Assembly (NCBI GenBank): GCA_025455535.1
Contig: JALOMM010000016.1
Coordinates: forward strand, 1-12,637
Direction of reading: 5' to 3'
Length of the DNA: 12,637 bases
DNA from: Bacteroidales bacterium
GTDB taxonomy: Bacteria > Bacteroidota > Bacteroidia > Bacteroidales > VadinHA17
Shown: in pieces, positions 7,185 to 12,637 of the stretch
Layout: every line of letters begins with the position of its first letter
Position numbering within the stretch: position 1 is the first letter of the stretch
The notes under the pieces: generated by a model
What the model was told of the DNA's origin: nothing
Database searches by the model: none
What the model saw: the letters and a program-made list of their open reading frames with translations, nothing else
Translations under genes and position numbers: made by a program

Positions 7185-8441
7185 TTACCCAAGTTCAGCA
7201 AGAGCCCCGACAAACAGGTCAAGCTCTGCGGTTGCAGTATACACATTGGGGGTAATTCTGCAGCCGTGCACATTGGCGCCGTCAATCGGAGCAGTATAGA
7301 TCTTGTGTTTTTTCCACAGCGTATCACCCAGGTCGGCGGGTTTCATCCCTTTAACACCCACATTGGCTATGGCGCATGCTCTTGCCGGGTCTGAGGGGGT
7401 ATTAAGTATCACATGAGGCATCTCCCTTACCTTGTTTGTCCAGTAGTTTTGCAGGTATCTCAGCCTTGCCTCCTTCCTCCCGGCACCCAGAATATTGTAA
7501 TATTCTATTGCGTCTTCAACAGTCAGGTCGGTATAGACAGGATGTGTGCCGGTATGATTTAACCGTCTTATGTCATCGCTCTCCTGAAAAGGGGCTAACA
7601 GGGGCCATATCTTGCCTGTATTCTCCTTCTTTACCCACAGCAAACCCGATCCGAGCGGTACGCTGAGCCACTTGTGCAGGCTGCTGCCATAATAATCGCA
7701 TCCGAGGTCATCAATTTTAAAACTGAAATGGCCGACGGCATGTGCTCCGTCAACCATAACTTCAACGCCCTTGCTGTGGGCCATGTCACATATTTTTCTG
7801 ACTGGCAGAATCTGGCCCGTAAGGTTGATGATGTGACATATCATCAGCAGCCTGGTGCGGGGGGTTATGGCTCCTGCATAGAGTTCGACTATCTCGTCAT
7901 CTGAAGAAGGGAGATTAGGTACTGAAACTATCTTGTTGACCACTCCGTATCGCTTTGCCACCTGCCTGAACATGCTGAGCAGGGAGGGATAATCCTGTTC
8001 CGCCATTACTGCCTCATCACCGGCCTTCCAGTCATAGCCGCTGATGATTATGTCAAGCGATTCCGTGGTGTTGCGTGTGATGACCAGTTCGTCGGCAGAG
8101 CATCCTGTCAGCTCTGCCAGTTTTGCTGCCATGGCCTTTTTTCTCTCAGCCTGAACGGTACGCATGTAATATGATCCCTGGTAGTTTATATCCCTGATAT
8201 GTTCAATAAGCCTTTCCAGAGTCCGTTCAGGCAGGAAATTATAATAGCCGTTTTCAAGGTTGATCATATCAGGGTTGAGCCTGTAGCCTTTTCGCACTGT
8301 CAGCCAGAAATCCTCTTCTGCAGCAAGATCTCCGTCTGGTACTGATGAAACTGAGGCAACAAGCCCGGCAAATGTTTTCATGCTGATGGCTGTACCGAGA
8401 CCGAGAAGCCCGGTGCTCTTTATGAATGATCTCTTGTCCAT
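7185..8441 (-). CDS. Exported class V aminotransferase-fold PLP enzyme (isopenicillin N epimerase/cysteine desulfurase-like)
   Basis: The 418-residue protein has an N-terminal export signal MDKRSFIKSTGLLGLGTAIS. KRSFIK followed by a hydrophobic stretch looks like a Tat signal with Lys in place of the first Arg, suiting export of a folded cofactor enzyme. The class V fold is shown by ITRNTTESLDIII (121-133), the PLP-binding Asp in VDGAHAVGH (Asp231, His234) and the Schiff-base lysine in SSLHKWLS (Lys257). C-terminal GCRITPNVYTATAELD (393-408) contributes the usual substrate-binding Arg395. The closest well-known relatives are isopenicillin N epimerase-like proteins, a broad group in which most members do not make antibiotics. 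No cysteine-desulfurase partner genes (suf, isc) lie nearby. The reaction is unknown. The ATG start is preferred because it gives a complete signal sequence. Confidence 0.88.
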   Translation of the reverse strand: MDKRSFIKSTGLLGLGTAISMKTFAGLVASVSSVPDGDLAAEEDFWLTVRKGYRLNPDMINLENGYYNFLPERTLERLIEHIRDINYQGSYYMRTVQAERKKAMAAKLAELTGCSADELVITRNTTESLDIIISGYDWKAGDEAVMAEQDYPSLLSMFRQVAKRYGVVNKIVSVPNLPSSDDEIVELYAGAITPRTRLLMICHIINLTGQILPVRKICDMAHSKGVEVMVDGAHAVGHFSFKIDDLGCDYYGSSLHKWLSVPLGSGLLWVKKENTGKIWPLLAPFQESDDIRRLNHTGTHPVYTDLTVEDAIEYYNILGAGRKEARLRYLQNYWTNKVREMPHVILNTPSDPARACAIANVGVKGMKPADLGDTLWKKHKIYTAPIDGANVHGCRITPNVYTATAELDLFVGALAELG

Positions 8442-8586
8442 GATTACCTTGTTTTTCTGGCTGATATTGAAGGTAAAAGATAGAAATATTTGTTGAAATA
8501 CCGATTCATTTGCTGTACAATCTTAAAGACAGGGATCCTCCTGCCAGGCATGAAGTCTGCAAGAGGTTGAACGGGAAGAAAAAAAA

Positions 8587-8618
8587 ATTGACATCAGGCT
8601 TCCCCGATTGTAACTTTA
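8587..8618 (+). promoter_or_regulatory. Bacteroidota-type promoter for the small two-TM protein gene
   Basis: ATTG (8587-8590) is followed by 20 bp and TAACTTTA (8611-8618), a one-mismatch fit to the -7 consensus TAnnTTTG. It lies 29 bp before ATG 8648 and supports that start over the open extension upstream. The -33 context AAATTGAC is shared with the promoter at 9774-9805. Confidence 0.6.
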
Positions 8619-8647
8619 CTAAATTAACCCGAAAAAATTCAGGTCTG

Positions 8648-9127
8648 ATGAAGAGAATCATAATTGTTTTATCTCTCCTTGCGTGCATTTCTGCCGATGC
8701 ATGTTCACAGTGGTATGTTAAACAGTACAATGTGCAGGACATAAGCCTTCTCAATGAGCAGCAGCTTGAAGAGTCATTGCGTAATACCAGGAACAATGTA
8801 TATTATTCACTTATTACAACGGGAGTGGGTGGCGTGGTGGTCCTGCTGGCGATACTGTTGCCATATGAGGAGACCGAGGAAAGCACATTTATCGAGCAGC
8901 TTCTTGGGGAGAAGAACGTCAACAATCTTTACATAGCCGGAGGGGTGGCGATTGCTGCAGGGGGCATTGTTGCGGCGATAACATACCTTGCAAGGATGGG
9001 AACCATCAGGTCAGAGCTGGAGGATCCGTTTTCTTCTTCGGGCTCTTTCAGCCTTGAGCCGGCTATATTCATTGAAAGATCTTCAAATAATATTCTGCCG
9101 GGCCTTACAATGACTTTCAGATTTTGA
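8648..9127 (+). CDS. Hypothetical exported or membrane protein with two hydrophobic segments
   Basis: I do not recognise a family. From ATG 8648 the product has 159 residues; the reading frame is open further upstream to about 8510, but a promoter at 8587-8618 and a clean signal-like start (MKRIIIVLSLLACISADACS) favour this ATG. Residues 51-72 and 92-115 are hydrophobic and glycine-rich, likely membrane helices, separated by a polar acidic segment (EETEESTFIEQLLGEKN). The tail ends in LTMTFRF, an alternating pattern with terminal Phe that resembles the closing strand of outer-membrane proteins. The N-terminal region (QDISLLNEQQLEESLRNTR) could be helical. It is transcribed alone and overlaps the 3' end of the convergent DUF4440 gene by 11 bp. 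Function is unknown. Confidence 0.72.
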   Translation: MKRIIIVLSLLACISADACSQWYVKQYNVQDISLLNEQQLEESLRNTRNNVYYSLITTGVGGVVVLLAILLPYEETEESTFIEQLLGEKNVNNLYIAGGVAIAAGGIVAAITYLARMGTIRSELEDPFSSSGSFSLEPAIFIERSSNNILPGLTMTFRF

Positions 9128-9590
9128 CGTCAGAATGATCGCTTATGATCAGCCATTCACCGTTGATCTTTTGCAGCAACAGTGAAAAATTACCTTCAGC
9201 ATCTCCGGCTGTTCGCGTAAGCTGATACTTCCCGATCAGAAAGACTGTCTTTTTGTCTATCAGGCTGATTTCAAGAATGTCGAATTTAAGCTTTCCCATT
9301 GCAGCAGTATCGGGATAGTTTTTTTTATAGTTGTCCAGTACTTGCTGCCACCCGTATGTCGGACCATTTCTCCCGATGAAAACCAGCTTCGGCGAATTCC
9401 AGTAAGCCTCCATGAAACTGTCTAGGTCACCCCTGTTCCATGCGTCCTGCTGCATCTGAAAGAGGGCTCTTATGGCAGCTTCATCATTATCTGAGAGTCT
9501 CTTCTGCGCATCTGCGGGTACTGTAAACAGTATTGCCAGAATACACAGCGCAAGAATCCGTATTCGGCTATCTGCAATTTTCTCTTTCAA
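9117..9590 (-). CDS. Exported NTF2-like protein (DUF4440/SnoaL-like)
   Basis: This 157-residue protein appears to start with TTG at 9588-9590; an in-frame stop lies just upstream and no ATG occurs before the conserved domain. Residues 9-28 form a signal peptide (ILALCILAILFTVPADAQ). The mature part matches the DUF4440/SnoaL-like cone fold: EAAIRALFQMQQDAWNRGD (38-56), an aromatic middle part (PKLVFIGRNGPTYGWQQVL), and the closing strand GEWLIISDHSDV with a conserved His. Such domains bind small ligands or act as accessory or catalytic domains, and most exported ones have no known role. Its TTG overlaps the stop of a possible 23-residue microORF (TTGA), which suggests coupled translation. The 3' end overlaps the convergent gene by 11 bp. 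A related domain is encoded divergently at 9846. Confidence 0.85.
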   Translation of the reverse strand: MKEKIADSRIRILALCILAILFTVPADAQKRLSDNDEAAIRALFQMQQDAWNRGDLDSFMEAYWNSPKLVFIGRNGPTYGWQQVLDNYKKNYPDTAAMGKLKFDILEISLIDKKTVFLIGKYQLTRTAGDAEGNFSLLLQKINGEWLIISDHSDVKI

Positions 9591-9658
9591 TTAAGCTTCT
9601 TGGTTTGTTTGACAATATAGACAATTACTGTAAACAGGATTATAGCTAATGTGATCAT
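9587..9658 (-). CDS. Possible 23-residue single-TM microprotein upstream of the DUF4440 gene
   Basis: The minus strand from ATG 9656-9658 encodes MITLAIILFTVIVY, then IVKQTKKLN and a TGA at 9587-9589. The product is a hydrophobic stretch of about 16 residues followed by a lysine-rich tail, the typical pattern of a small inner-membrane protein with the C terminus in the cytoplasm. Its stop overlaps the TTG start of the DUF4440 gene in the arrangement TTGA, as in coupled genes. No family can be named. A chance ORF is possible at this length; the overlap and the ordered hydrophobic/basic layout are the arguments in favour. Confidence 0.4.
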   Translation of the reverse strand: MITLAIILFTVIVYIVKQTKKLN

Positions 9659-9773
9659 TGTTTTACCGGTTAATGACTTTCGGCCATTACCCTGCAAGAA
9701 TCGTGCCCTGCATATGCAGACCAAAATGCAGTATAAATATTATTGCTTAATGTCAGACGTATATGCAATTAAA
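9659..9773. other. AT-rich divergent intergenic region with a 12-bp palindrome
   Basis: This gap lies between the minus-strand microORF/DUF4440 unit and the plus-strand promoter at 9774. It contains a perfect 12-bp palindrome, CTGCATATGCAG, at 9708-9719, with another TGCAG a few bases after it. The palindrome could be an operator for either divergent unit, but nothing else supports this. No further gene or RNA is seen. Confidence 0.3.
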
Positions 9774-9805
9774 ATTGACTTGGCCATCTGAAAAGACTAG
9801 CTTTG
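9774..9805 (+). promoter_or_regulatory. Bacteroidota-type promoter for the DUF4440-like lipoprotein gene
   Basis: ATTG (9774-9777), a 20-bp spacer and TAGCTTTG (9798-9805) give an exact -7 match to TAnnTTTG with a good -33 TTG. Transcription would start near 9812, leaving a leader of about 33 bases before ATG 9846. This is the best promoter in the window together with 11395-11425. Confidence 0.75.
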
Positions 9806-9845
9806 ATATAATGTTCACTTTTAGATCTAACCAATAATCTTATCC

Positions 9846-10361
9846 ATGAAAAAAAATGCAGTTTTATTATTAGTATGTTTACTTTTTATGACAGGCGTGT
9901 CATGTCAGAAAAAAGTTGACGTTCAAAAAGAGAAAGAAGCTATAATGGCAGTTATCAATGCAGAATCGGAAACTGCCCGAATTGGCGATGTGGCCGGATT
10001 GACATCATTCTATGTACAGGATGAGTATAACACACGTTTTATGCTTGGGAAGGAGAGTTATCAGATCATAACCGGATGGGACGAGCTGGGCCCTTTCTTA
10101 GAACAGTTTAAGGCGAACGCTGAGATAGATGACAGTTCCATTAGCTTTAGCAAAGAGAATGCGGTGATTAAGGTAATGGGAAATACAGCATGGGTCATAT
10201 GTGATAATAACTGGAAGGTTATGAGAGAGGAAGTATTGACCAGGTCCGAAAGCATTCAGATTACTTTCCTGGAGAAACCTGAGGGAGAATGGAAAATATC
10301 ATTTGCAGCCTGGATTCCAAAACCGGTTCCCGCTGTTGAGGAAACGCCAGCGAATCAATGA
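9846..10361 (+). CDS. NTF2-like (SnoaL/DUF4440-type) lipoprotein
   Basis: The 171-residue protein starts MKKNAVLLLVCLLFMTGVSC, a lipoprotein signal with lipidated Cys20 followed by QKK. The mature domain follows the NTF2-like pattern: EKEAIMAVINAESETARIGDVAGLTSFY (about 29-56), a central GWDELGPFLEQFKAN helix, a strand with NTAWVICDNNWKV, and the closing strand GEWKISFAAWIPKP. It shares AI-x-A, GD and GW landmarks with the exported protein encoded divergently at 9117-9590, so the two may be distant paralogues. The role is unknown; a periplasmic ligand-binding protein anchored to a membrane is likely. A strong promoter precedes it and a perfect hairpin terminator follows 7 bp after the stop, so it is probably a single-gene transcript. 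Its codons look more AT-rich than the pectin operon. Confidence 0.83.
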   Translation: MKKNAVLLLVCLLFMTGVSCQKKVDVQKEKEAIMAVINAESETARIGDVAGLTSFYVQDEYNTRFMLGKESYQIITGWDELGPFLEQFKANAEIDDSSISFSKENAVIKVMGNTAWVICDNNWKVMREEVLTRSESIQITFLEKPEGEWKISFAAWIPKPVPAVEETPANQ

Positions 10362-10368
10362 CAAATCC

Positions 10369-10397
10369 AAAGCCTCCTGAAAACTTCAGGAGGCTTT
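10369..10397. terminator. Perfect 13-bp hairpin terminator, probably bidirectional
   Basis: AAAGCCTCCTGAA pairs fully with TTCAGGAGGCTTT around a 3-base loop (AAC). It begins 7 bp after the stop of the DUF4440-like lipoprotein gene. The A-rich 5' and T-rich 3' arms allow termination in both directions, so it can also serve the convergent lipoprotein gene ending at 10450, 52 bp away. Confidence 0.85.
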
Positions 10398-10449
10398 AAT
10401 ACCTGCTGAGACATTTACCGGATGAAATCTGCATTAAGGCAGTAGGAAG

Positions 10450-11046
10450 CTATTGCCCCTTAACTACAGTGAGATTACCATCCCAATAATGTTCCATGAC
10501 AGCCGGATCTGCTTCGGAGACATGACAGGTAATAGCTAAGGCTCCCGAGCAATGGTCAAATTTACCCATACCAACATAAGAAAACATCTCGTGCAAATCT
10601 GCCTTATTGTACGGAAATTCATTGTTGAGTGTTACGGCTGTATTCTGCCCCCAAAGGTAAAGTTTGTCCCCGTACGGGTTTTGAAGGCAGCCACTGTTAA
10701 TGCAGGCGCCGTCAACTGAGCTCCAGACGGAGCATAAGGTTAACTCTAAAACCCCTAATTCCGGATTATTGACGGTCCCGGATTGTCTCAGCAGATAGAC
10801 AGGATCTTTCAGTCCTGACCAGAATACATAGTCTGCTATGCTCCTGTCAATCTGCCACAGATCATCGCTGTTCGTCAGGATTCTGTCGAATTTAGCCGTA
10901 AATTCTGCAGCGATGTGAATTTCGGATGTTACCACTGCTGCCTGAGGAGTGTACTTCTGAGGAGAGGGGTATATCCTGTCATCCTCGCAACCAACAACCA
11001 TCAGGAGACATGTAATTGCCAAAAGAGACTTTGCAAGTGTTTTCAT
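10450..11046 (-). CDS. Hypothetical cysteine-containing lipoprotein
   Basis: I do not recognise a family. The 198-residue product has a clear lipoprotein signal (MKTLAKSLLAITCLLMVVGC, lipidated Cys20, then EDD). The mature part begins with a proline-containing linker (IYPSPQKYTPQ), then a mixed helix/strand domain. Five further cysteines occur at about 105, 115, 120, 166 and 174, suggesting disulfide bonds in the periplasm. Pieces such as WSSVDGACINSGCLQNPYGD and KFDHCSGALAITCHV carry them. It lies downstream of two small cysteine-rich lipoprotein genes on the same strand, with a 132-bp gap that could hold its own promoter; CAAAGTTC at 11081-11088 (minus GAACTTTG) is a one-mismatch -7 candidate. 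It shares the hairpin terminator at 10369-10397 with the convergent gene. Confidence 0.78.
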   Translation of the reverse strand: MKTLAKSLLAITCLLMVVGCEDDRIYPSPQKYTPQAAVVTSEIHIAAEFTAKFDRILTNSDDLWQIDRSIADYVFWSGLKDPVYLLRQSGTVNNPELGVLELTLCSVWSSVDGACINSGCLQNPYGDKLYLWGQNTAVTLNNEFPYNKADLHEMFSYVGMGKFDHCSGALAITCHVSEADPAVMEHYWDGNLTVVKGQ

Positions 11047-11178
11047 AGTTATTGGATTTTAGTAAGAATCTGGTCATATACAAAGTTCGACCAGTATTTA
11101 CTAAGTCATTTTGCTGTTTGTCTCAAAGATTTTGCTGTGCGTACCAAAATCAGAAGCCACGGATGATAGTCATCGGCC

Positions 11179-11364
11179 TCAGTTTTGGGTGCAGATGAAA
11201 TCCATCGCCTCCCATATGTCTCTCGCTGACTCCGAGCAGGCTTCAAGAATGTCACCCGTGGCATTAACGCATGTCCAGCAAGGTTCTTCGCAAGCGGTAA
11301 AACTTAACATATAAAGAAAGAGAAAGACAACGATGACTTTTAAAAGGATTCTTTTTGTCTTCAT
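11179..11364 (-). CDS. Small CWxC lipoprotein, copy A
   Basis: From the ATG at 11362-11364 (MKTKRILLKV) this encodes 61 residues; an in-frame ATG 9 bp earlier (11371-11373) is an alternative. Residues 8-24 are a hydrophobic signal ending LSFTAC, with probable lipidated Cys25. The mature part has cysteines at 29, 32, 43 and 58 in the pattern C-W-x-C-x10-C-x3-A-x3-W-E-x5-C. The neighbour at 11471-11662 shows the same pattern, so the two are tandem paralogues. From memory, small Bacteroidota lipoproteins with CWxC motifs occur widely without known function. Two disulfides, or metal binding, are plausible. An exact promoter match lies just upstream (11395-11425), supporting a real gene. The shared motif makes a chance ORF unlikely. 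Confidence 0.75.
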   Translation of the reverse strand: MKTKRILLKVIVVFLFLYMLSFTACEEPCWTCVNATGDILEACSESARDIWEAMDFICTQN

Positions 11365-11394
11365 TGCTGGCATGATTTATTATTGTCTTACCCA

Positions 11395-11425
11395 CAAAGT
11401 TACACAAGTTAATGCCGAATTCAAG
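11395..11425 (-). promoter_or_regulatory. Bacteroidota-type promoter for CWxC lipoprotein copy A
   Basis: On the minus strand CTTG (11425-11422), a 19-bp spacer and TAACTTTG (11402-11395) match the -33/-7 consensus, with an exact -7 element. The leader to ATG 11364 would be about 24 bases. This gives copy A its own promoter separate from copy B. Confidence 0.7.
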
Positions 11426-11470
11426 TTAATTATGAGATGATTTCCGGAGGCAGACAACACGACCCTGCTT

Positions 11471-11662
11471 TCAATTGCAATTATAGCCGTAAGACTCCCA
11501 TTTGACTTTGGCTGCTGAGTTGCATACCTCAAACCTGTCTGACGGGTCGATGGGATTCTCGCACACCCAGCAAATGTTGGCATCTGCGCAGGAAGCAAAG
11601 CTTAACATCAGAAGCAACAGAAGAAGATGAATAACTTTCAAAGTGACTTTAGCGGGTTTCAT
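11471..11662 (-). CDS. Small CWxC lipoprotein, copy B
   Basis: From the ATG at 11660-11662 (MKPAKVTLKV) this encodes 63 residues; the frame is open upstream to a GTG at 11713, but a promoter lies within that stretch, so the later ATG is chosen. A leucine-rich signal ends LSFASC, with probable lipidated Cys25, the same position as in copy A. Cysteines at 31, 34, 47 and 62 fit C-W-x-C-x12-C-x3-A-x3-W-E-x5-C. The last half aligns with copy A without gaps, and only the CWxC-to-C loop differs, by two residues. The lipobox has Phe at -3 in both copies, which is not canonical but is tolerated in Bacteroidota. Function is unknown. The spacing to copy A is 106 bp on the same strand. Confidence 0.75.
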   Translation of the reverse strand: MKPAKVTLKVIHLLLLLLMLSFASCADANICWVCENPIDPSDRFEVCNSAAKVKWESYGYNCN

Positions 11663-11683
11663 ATACAGCGTCATTTGCCGTCT

Positions 11684-11716
11684 CAAATATACAAATGTTA
11701 TATCAGTCAGCACAAG
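11684..11716 (-). promoter_or_regulatory. Bacteroidota-type promoter for CWxC lipoprotein copy B
   Basis: On the minus strand CTTG (11716-11713), a 21-bp spacer and TATATTTG (11691-11684) give an exact -7 match. Transcription would begin about 15 bases before ATG 11662, so the leader is short. Its position excludes the longer GTG-started reading frame. Confidence 0.6.
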
Positions 11717-11746
11717 GGTCAGGTTTCTTGCTGCCTATGCCATGGG

Positions 11747-11866
11747 GGTCTGAGGTCTGAGGTCTGAGGTCCCGACGACCTCCGTGGTCGGGATTTCAGA
11801 GCTGCGCTCTTCAATCTGAAGGTCGCAGGTCTTTGTGCAACAGCTCCGCAGTCCTCTGCCCCCTGC
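11747..11866. repeat. Intergenic heptamer repeat and hairpin cluster
   Basis: Three perfect copies of GGTCTGA plus GGT run from 11747 to 11770. They are followed by an inverted repeat CCCGAC/GTCGGG (11771-11792, 10-base loop) and then TTCAGA/TCTGAA (11795-11820) with AGAGC/GCTCT nested inside. Two more 7-base units, CCTCTGC and CCCCTGC, end the block at 11853-11866. No credible gene lies in the 304-bp gap 11663-11966 apart from the copy B promoter. The units resemble the heptamers at 3919-3960 (G-S-Y-C-T-G-M), so the two arrays may belong to one class of interspersed repeat. A longer 120-bp element with ends at these heptamers is possible. Confidence 0.6.
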
Positions 11867-11966
11867 TAATAATTTTCCCGGCACCTGGGGAAAATCAGAC
11901 GAAAAGCAGGATATTAGTCGTGGCAAATAATATGACAATGAGACTTCAAAACTAAAACCTGGGGAA

Positions 11967-12637
11967 ATGTATTACGGCATGGTTTCAAAATGGATTGTTG
12001 CTTTTTCTTCGCTTCTGTTTTTTCCTTTCCTGACTGTTTTCGCGGAAGGTTATGGCGGGACTGTTTACGTTGATCTGAATAAGAACGGTACGAGGGAGAT
12101 CAGTGAGAAAGGGGTTGCAGGGGTTGCTGTTTCGGATGGACTGAATGTGGTTCTGACAGACAGTGACGGACAATACCTTTTACCCGGAACCGCCAAAACA
12201 CGGTTTATTTATATTACTGTTCCATCAGGTTACCGAACTATCGGCAGATTTTACATCAGAAGCAACGGGCCGGCTTCAGATTATGATTTTGGACTGACTG
12301 CCTTTCCACAAACGAAGAGCAGGAATATACGCTTTATCCAGCTTGCGGATACTGAGACAGGCGAGGACTTTGGATGGATAGGCCCCATCAGGGATTATGC
12401 CGCCAACGAGGGAGTCGGTTTTATAGTTCATACAGGGGATATATGCTATGAGAGGGGGCTGAATTTTCACGGAAGCAATGTCACATCTGAAACCATGGGC
12501 GTGCCGGTATATTATTGTGTCGGTAATCACGACCTGGTAAAGGGCAACTATGGTGAAGAGCTGTTTGAGAAGAATTTCGGACCGGTATATTATTCCTTTG
12601 ATGCCGGAAATACCCATTTTATCGTCACCCCGATGCT
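11967..12637 (+). CDS. Calcineurin-like metallophosphoesterase with N-terminal beta domain, N-terminal part (3' end outside window)
   Basis: The frame runs from ATG 11967 past the window end, giving 223 residues. A second ATG at residue 5 (MVSKWIVAFSS) could be the true start; either gives a signal peptide ending near VFAEG. Residues 30-73 (GGTVYVDLNKNG ... GVAVSDG ... TDSDGQYLLP) form the Ig-like carboxypeptidase-regulatory-type domain found before many Bacteroidota calcineurin-like phosphoesterases. The catalytic domain starts at about 120: FIQLADTE (Asp128), VHTGDIC (Asp158) and CVGNHD (186-189) are metal-binding motifs I to III. Motif I reads D-x-E rather than the classic D-x-H; some relatives from memory have D-x-Q here. 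The family includes secreted phosphatases and phosphodiesterases, and the substrate is unknown. The remaining His motifs and a likely C-terminal domain lie beyond the window. Confidence 0.88.
   Translation, partial: MYYGMVSKWIVAFSSLLFFPFLTVFAEGYGGTVYVDLNKNGTREISEKGVAGVAVSDGLNVVLTDSDGQYLLPGTAKTRFIYITVPSGYRTIGRFYIRSNGPASDYDFGLTAFPQTKSRNIRFIQLADTETGEDFGWIGPIRDYAANEGVGFIVHTGDICYERGLNFHGSNVTSETMGVPVYYCVGNHDLVKGNYGEELFEKNFGPVYYSFDAGNTHFIVTPM

Noticed and set aside
7185..8441. Cysteine desulfurase for Fe-S assembly, or a beta-lactam biosynthesis enzyme
   Set aside because: The protein carries an export signal and has no suf, isc or antibiotic genes nearby; only the fold and PLP site are supported.
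8510..8647. In-frame extension of the small two-TM protein from TTG 8510
   Set aside because: It would add 46 polar, lysine-rich residues before a clean signal-like start, and a promoter match lies inside it.
9708..9719. Perfect palindrome CTGCATATGCAG as a defined operator
   Set aside because: A 12-bp palindrome in AT-rich DNA can arise by chance, there is no second copy and no regulator gene nearby; it is noted only within the intergenic entry.
11663..11713. GTG-started extension of CWxC lipoprotein copy B
   Set aside because: It contains the promoter and breaks the alignment with copy A, whose signal peptide starts at the equivalent Met.
11747..11770. Short direct repeats considered as a CRISPR array
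   Set aside because: The units are 7 bp and contiguous with no spacers; no cas gene is present.
11883..11967. Direct repeat ACCTGGGGAAA at 11883-11893 and 11957-11967 as an insertion footprint
   Set aside because: The 11-bp copies flank ordinary sequence without transposase or terminal inverted repeats; it may be chance.

Overview
The window looks like chromosomal DNA from a Bacteroidota bacterium, probably an environmental Bacteroidales/Marinilabiliales-type organism. The reasons are GH28/PL1 pectin enzymes with Bacteroidota-style architecture, many short lipoproteins and signal peptides, DUF308, DUF4440 and calcineurin-like families common in that phylum, little Shine-Dalgarno signal, and four sites matching the Bacteroidota promoter (-33 TTG, about 20 bp, -7 TAnnTTTG). 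No rRNA, tRNA, CRISPR array, transposase, phage gene or SusC/SusD pair is visible.

Layout. (1) 1-3925, plus strand: a pectin-degradation operon with overlapping stop/start codons. It holds the C-terminal part of a GH28 polygalacturonase, a complete PL1-like pectate lyase with a C-terminal calcium-loop segment, and a two-domain secreted protein of unknown activity (GHSGGG alpha/beta-hydrolase domain plus a C-terminal domain with a YVDYSHGIR motif). (2) 3977-5635, minus: a lipoprotein of the D-aminoacylase/amidohydrolase family that lacks the usual HxH metal motif. (3) 5797-7174, plus: a DUF308/HdeD-like membrane protein and a secreted endonuclease/exonuclease/phosphatase-family enzyme. (4) 7185-8441, minus: an exported class V aminotransferase-fold PLP protein. 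(5) 8648-10361: a small two-TM protein, then two divergently arranged NTF2-like (DUF4440/SnoaL) exported proteins. The first may be preceded by a 23-residue membrane microprotein whose stop overlaps its TTG start. (6) 10450-11662, minus: three cysteine-containing lipoproteins, two of them tandem paralogues of about 60 residues with a shared CWxC...C...WE...C pattern. (7) 11967-end, plus: the N-terminal part of a calcineurin-like phosphoesterase, cut by the window edge.

The pectin genes form one pathway: endo-cleavage of homogalacturonan by the lyase, hydrolysis by GH28, and perhaps de-esterification or another accessory step by the two-domain protein. The rest is a mosaic of short transcription units, many coding for exported or lipid-anchored proteins, with no evident common pathway.

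Three low-complexity, phrase-like repeats lie at gene edges (about 2115-2159, 3919-3960, 11747-11866); two have a 7-bp period. The best candidates for undescribed biology are the two-domain protein of the pectin operon, the paired CWxC lipoproteins and the coupled microORF.
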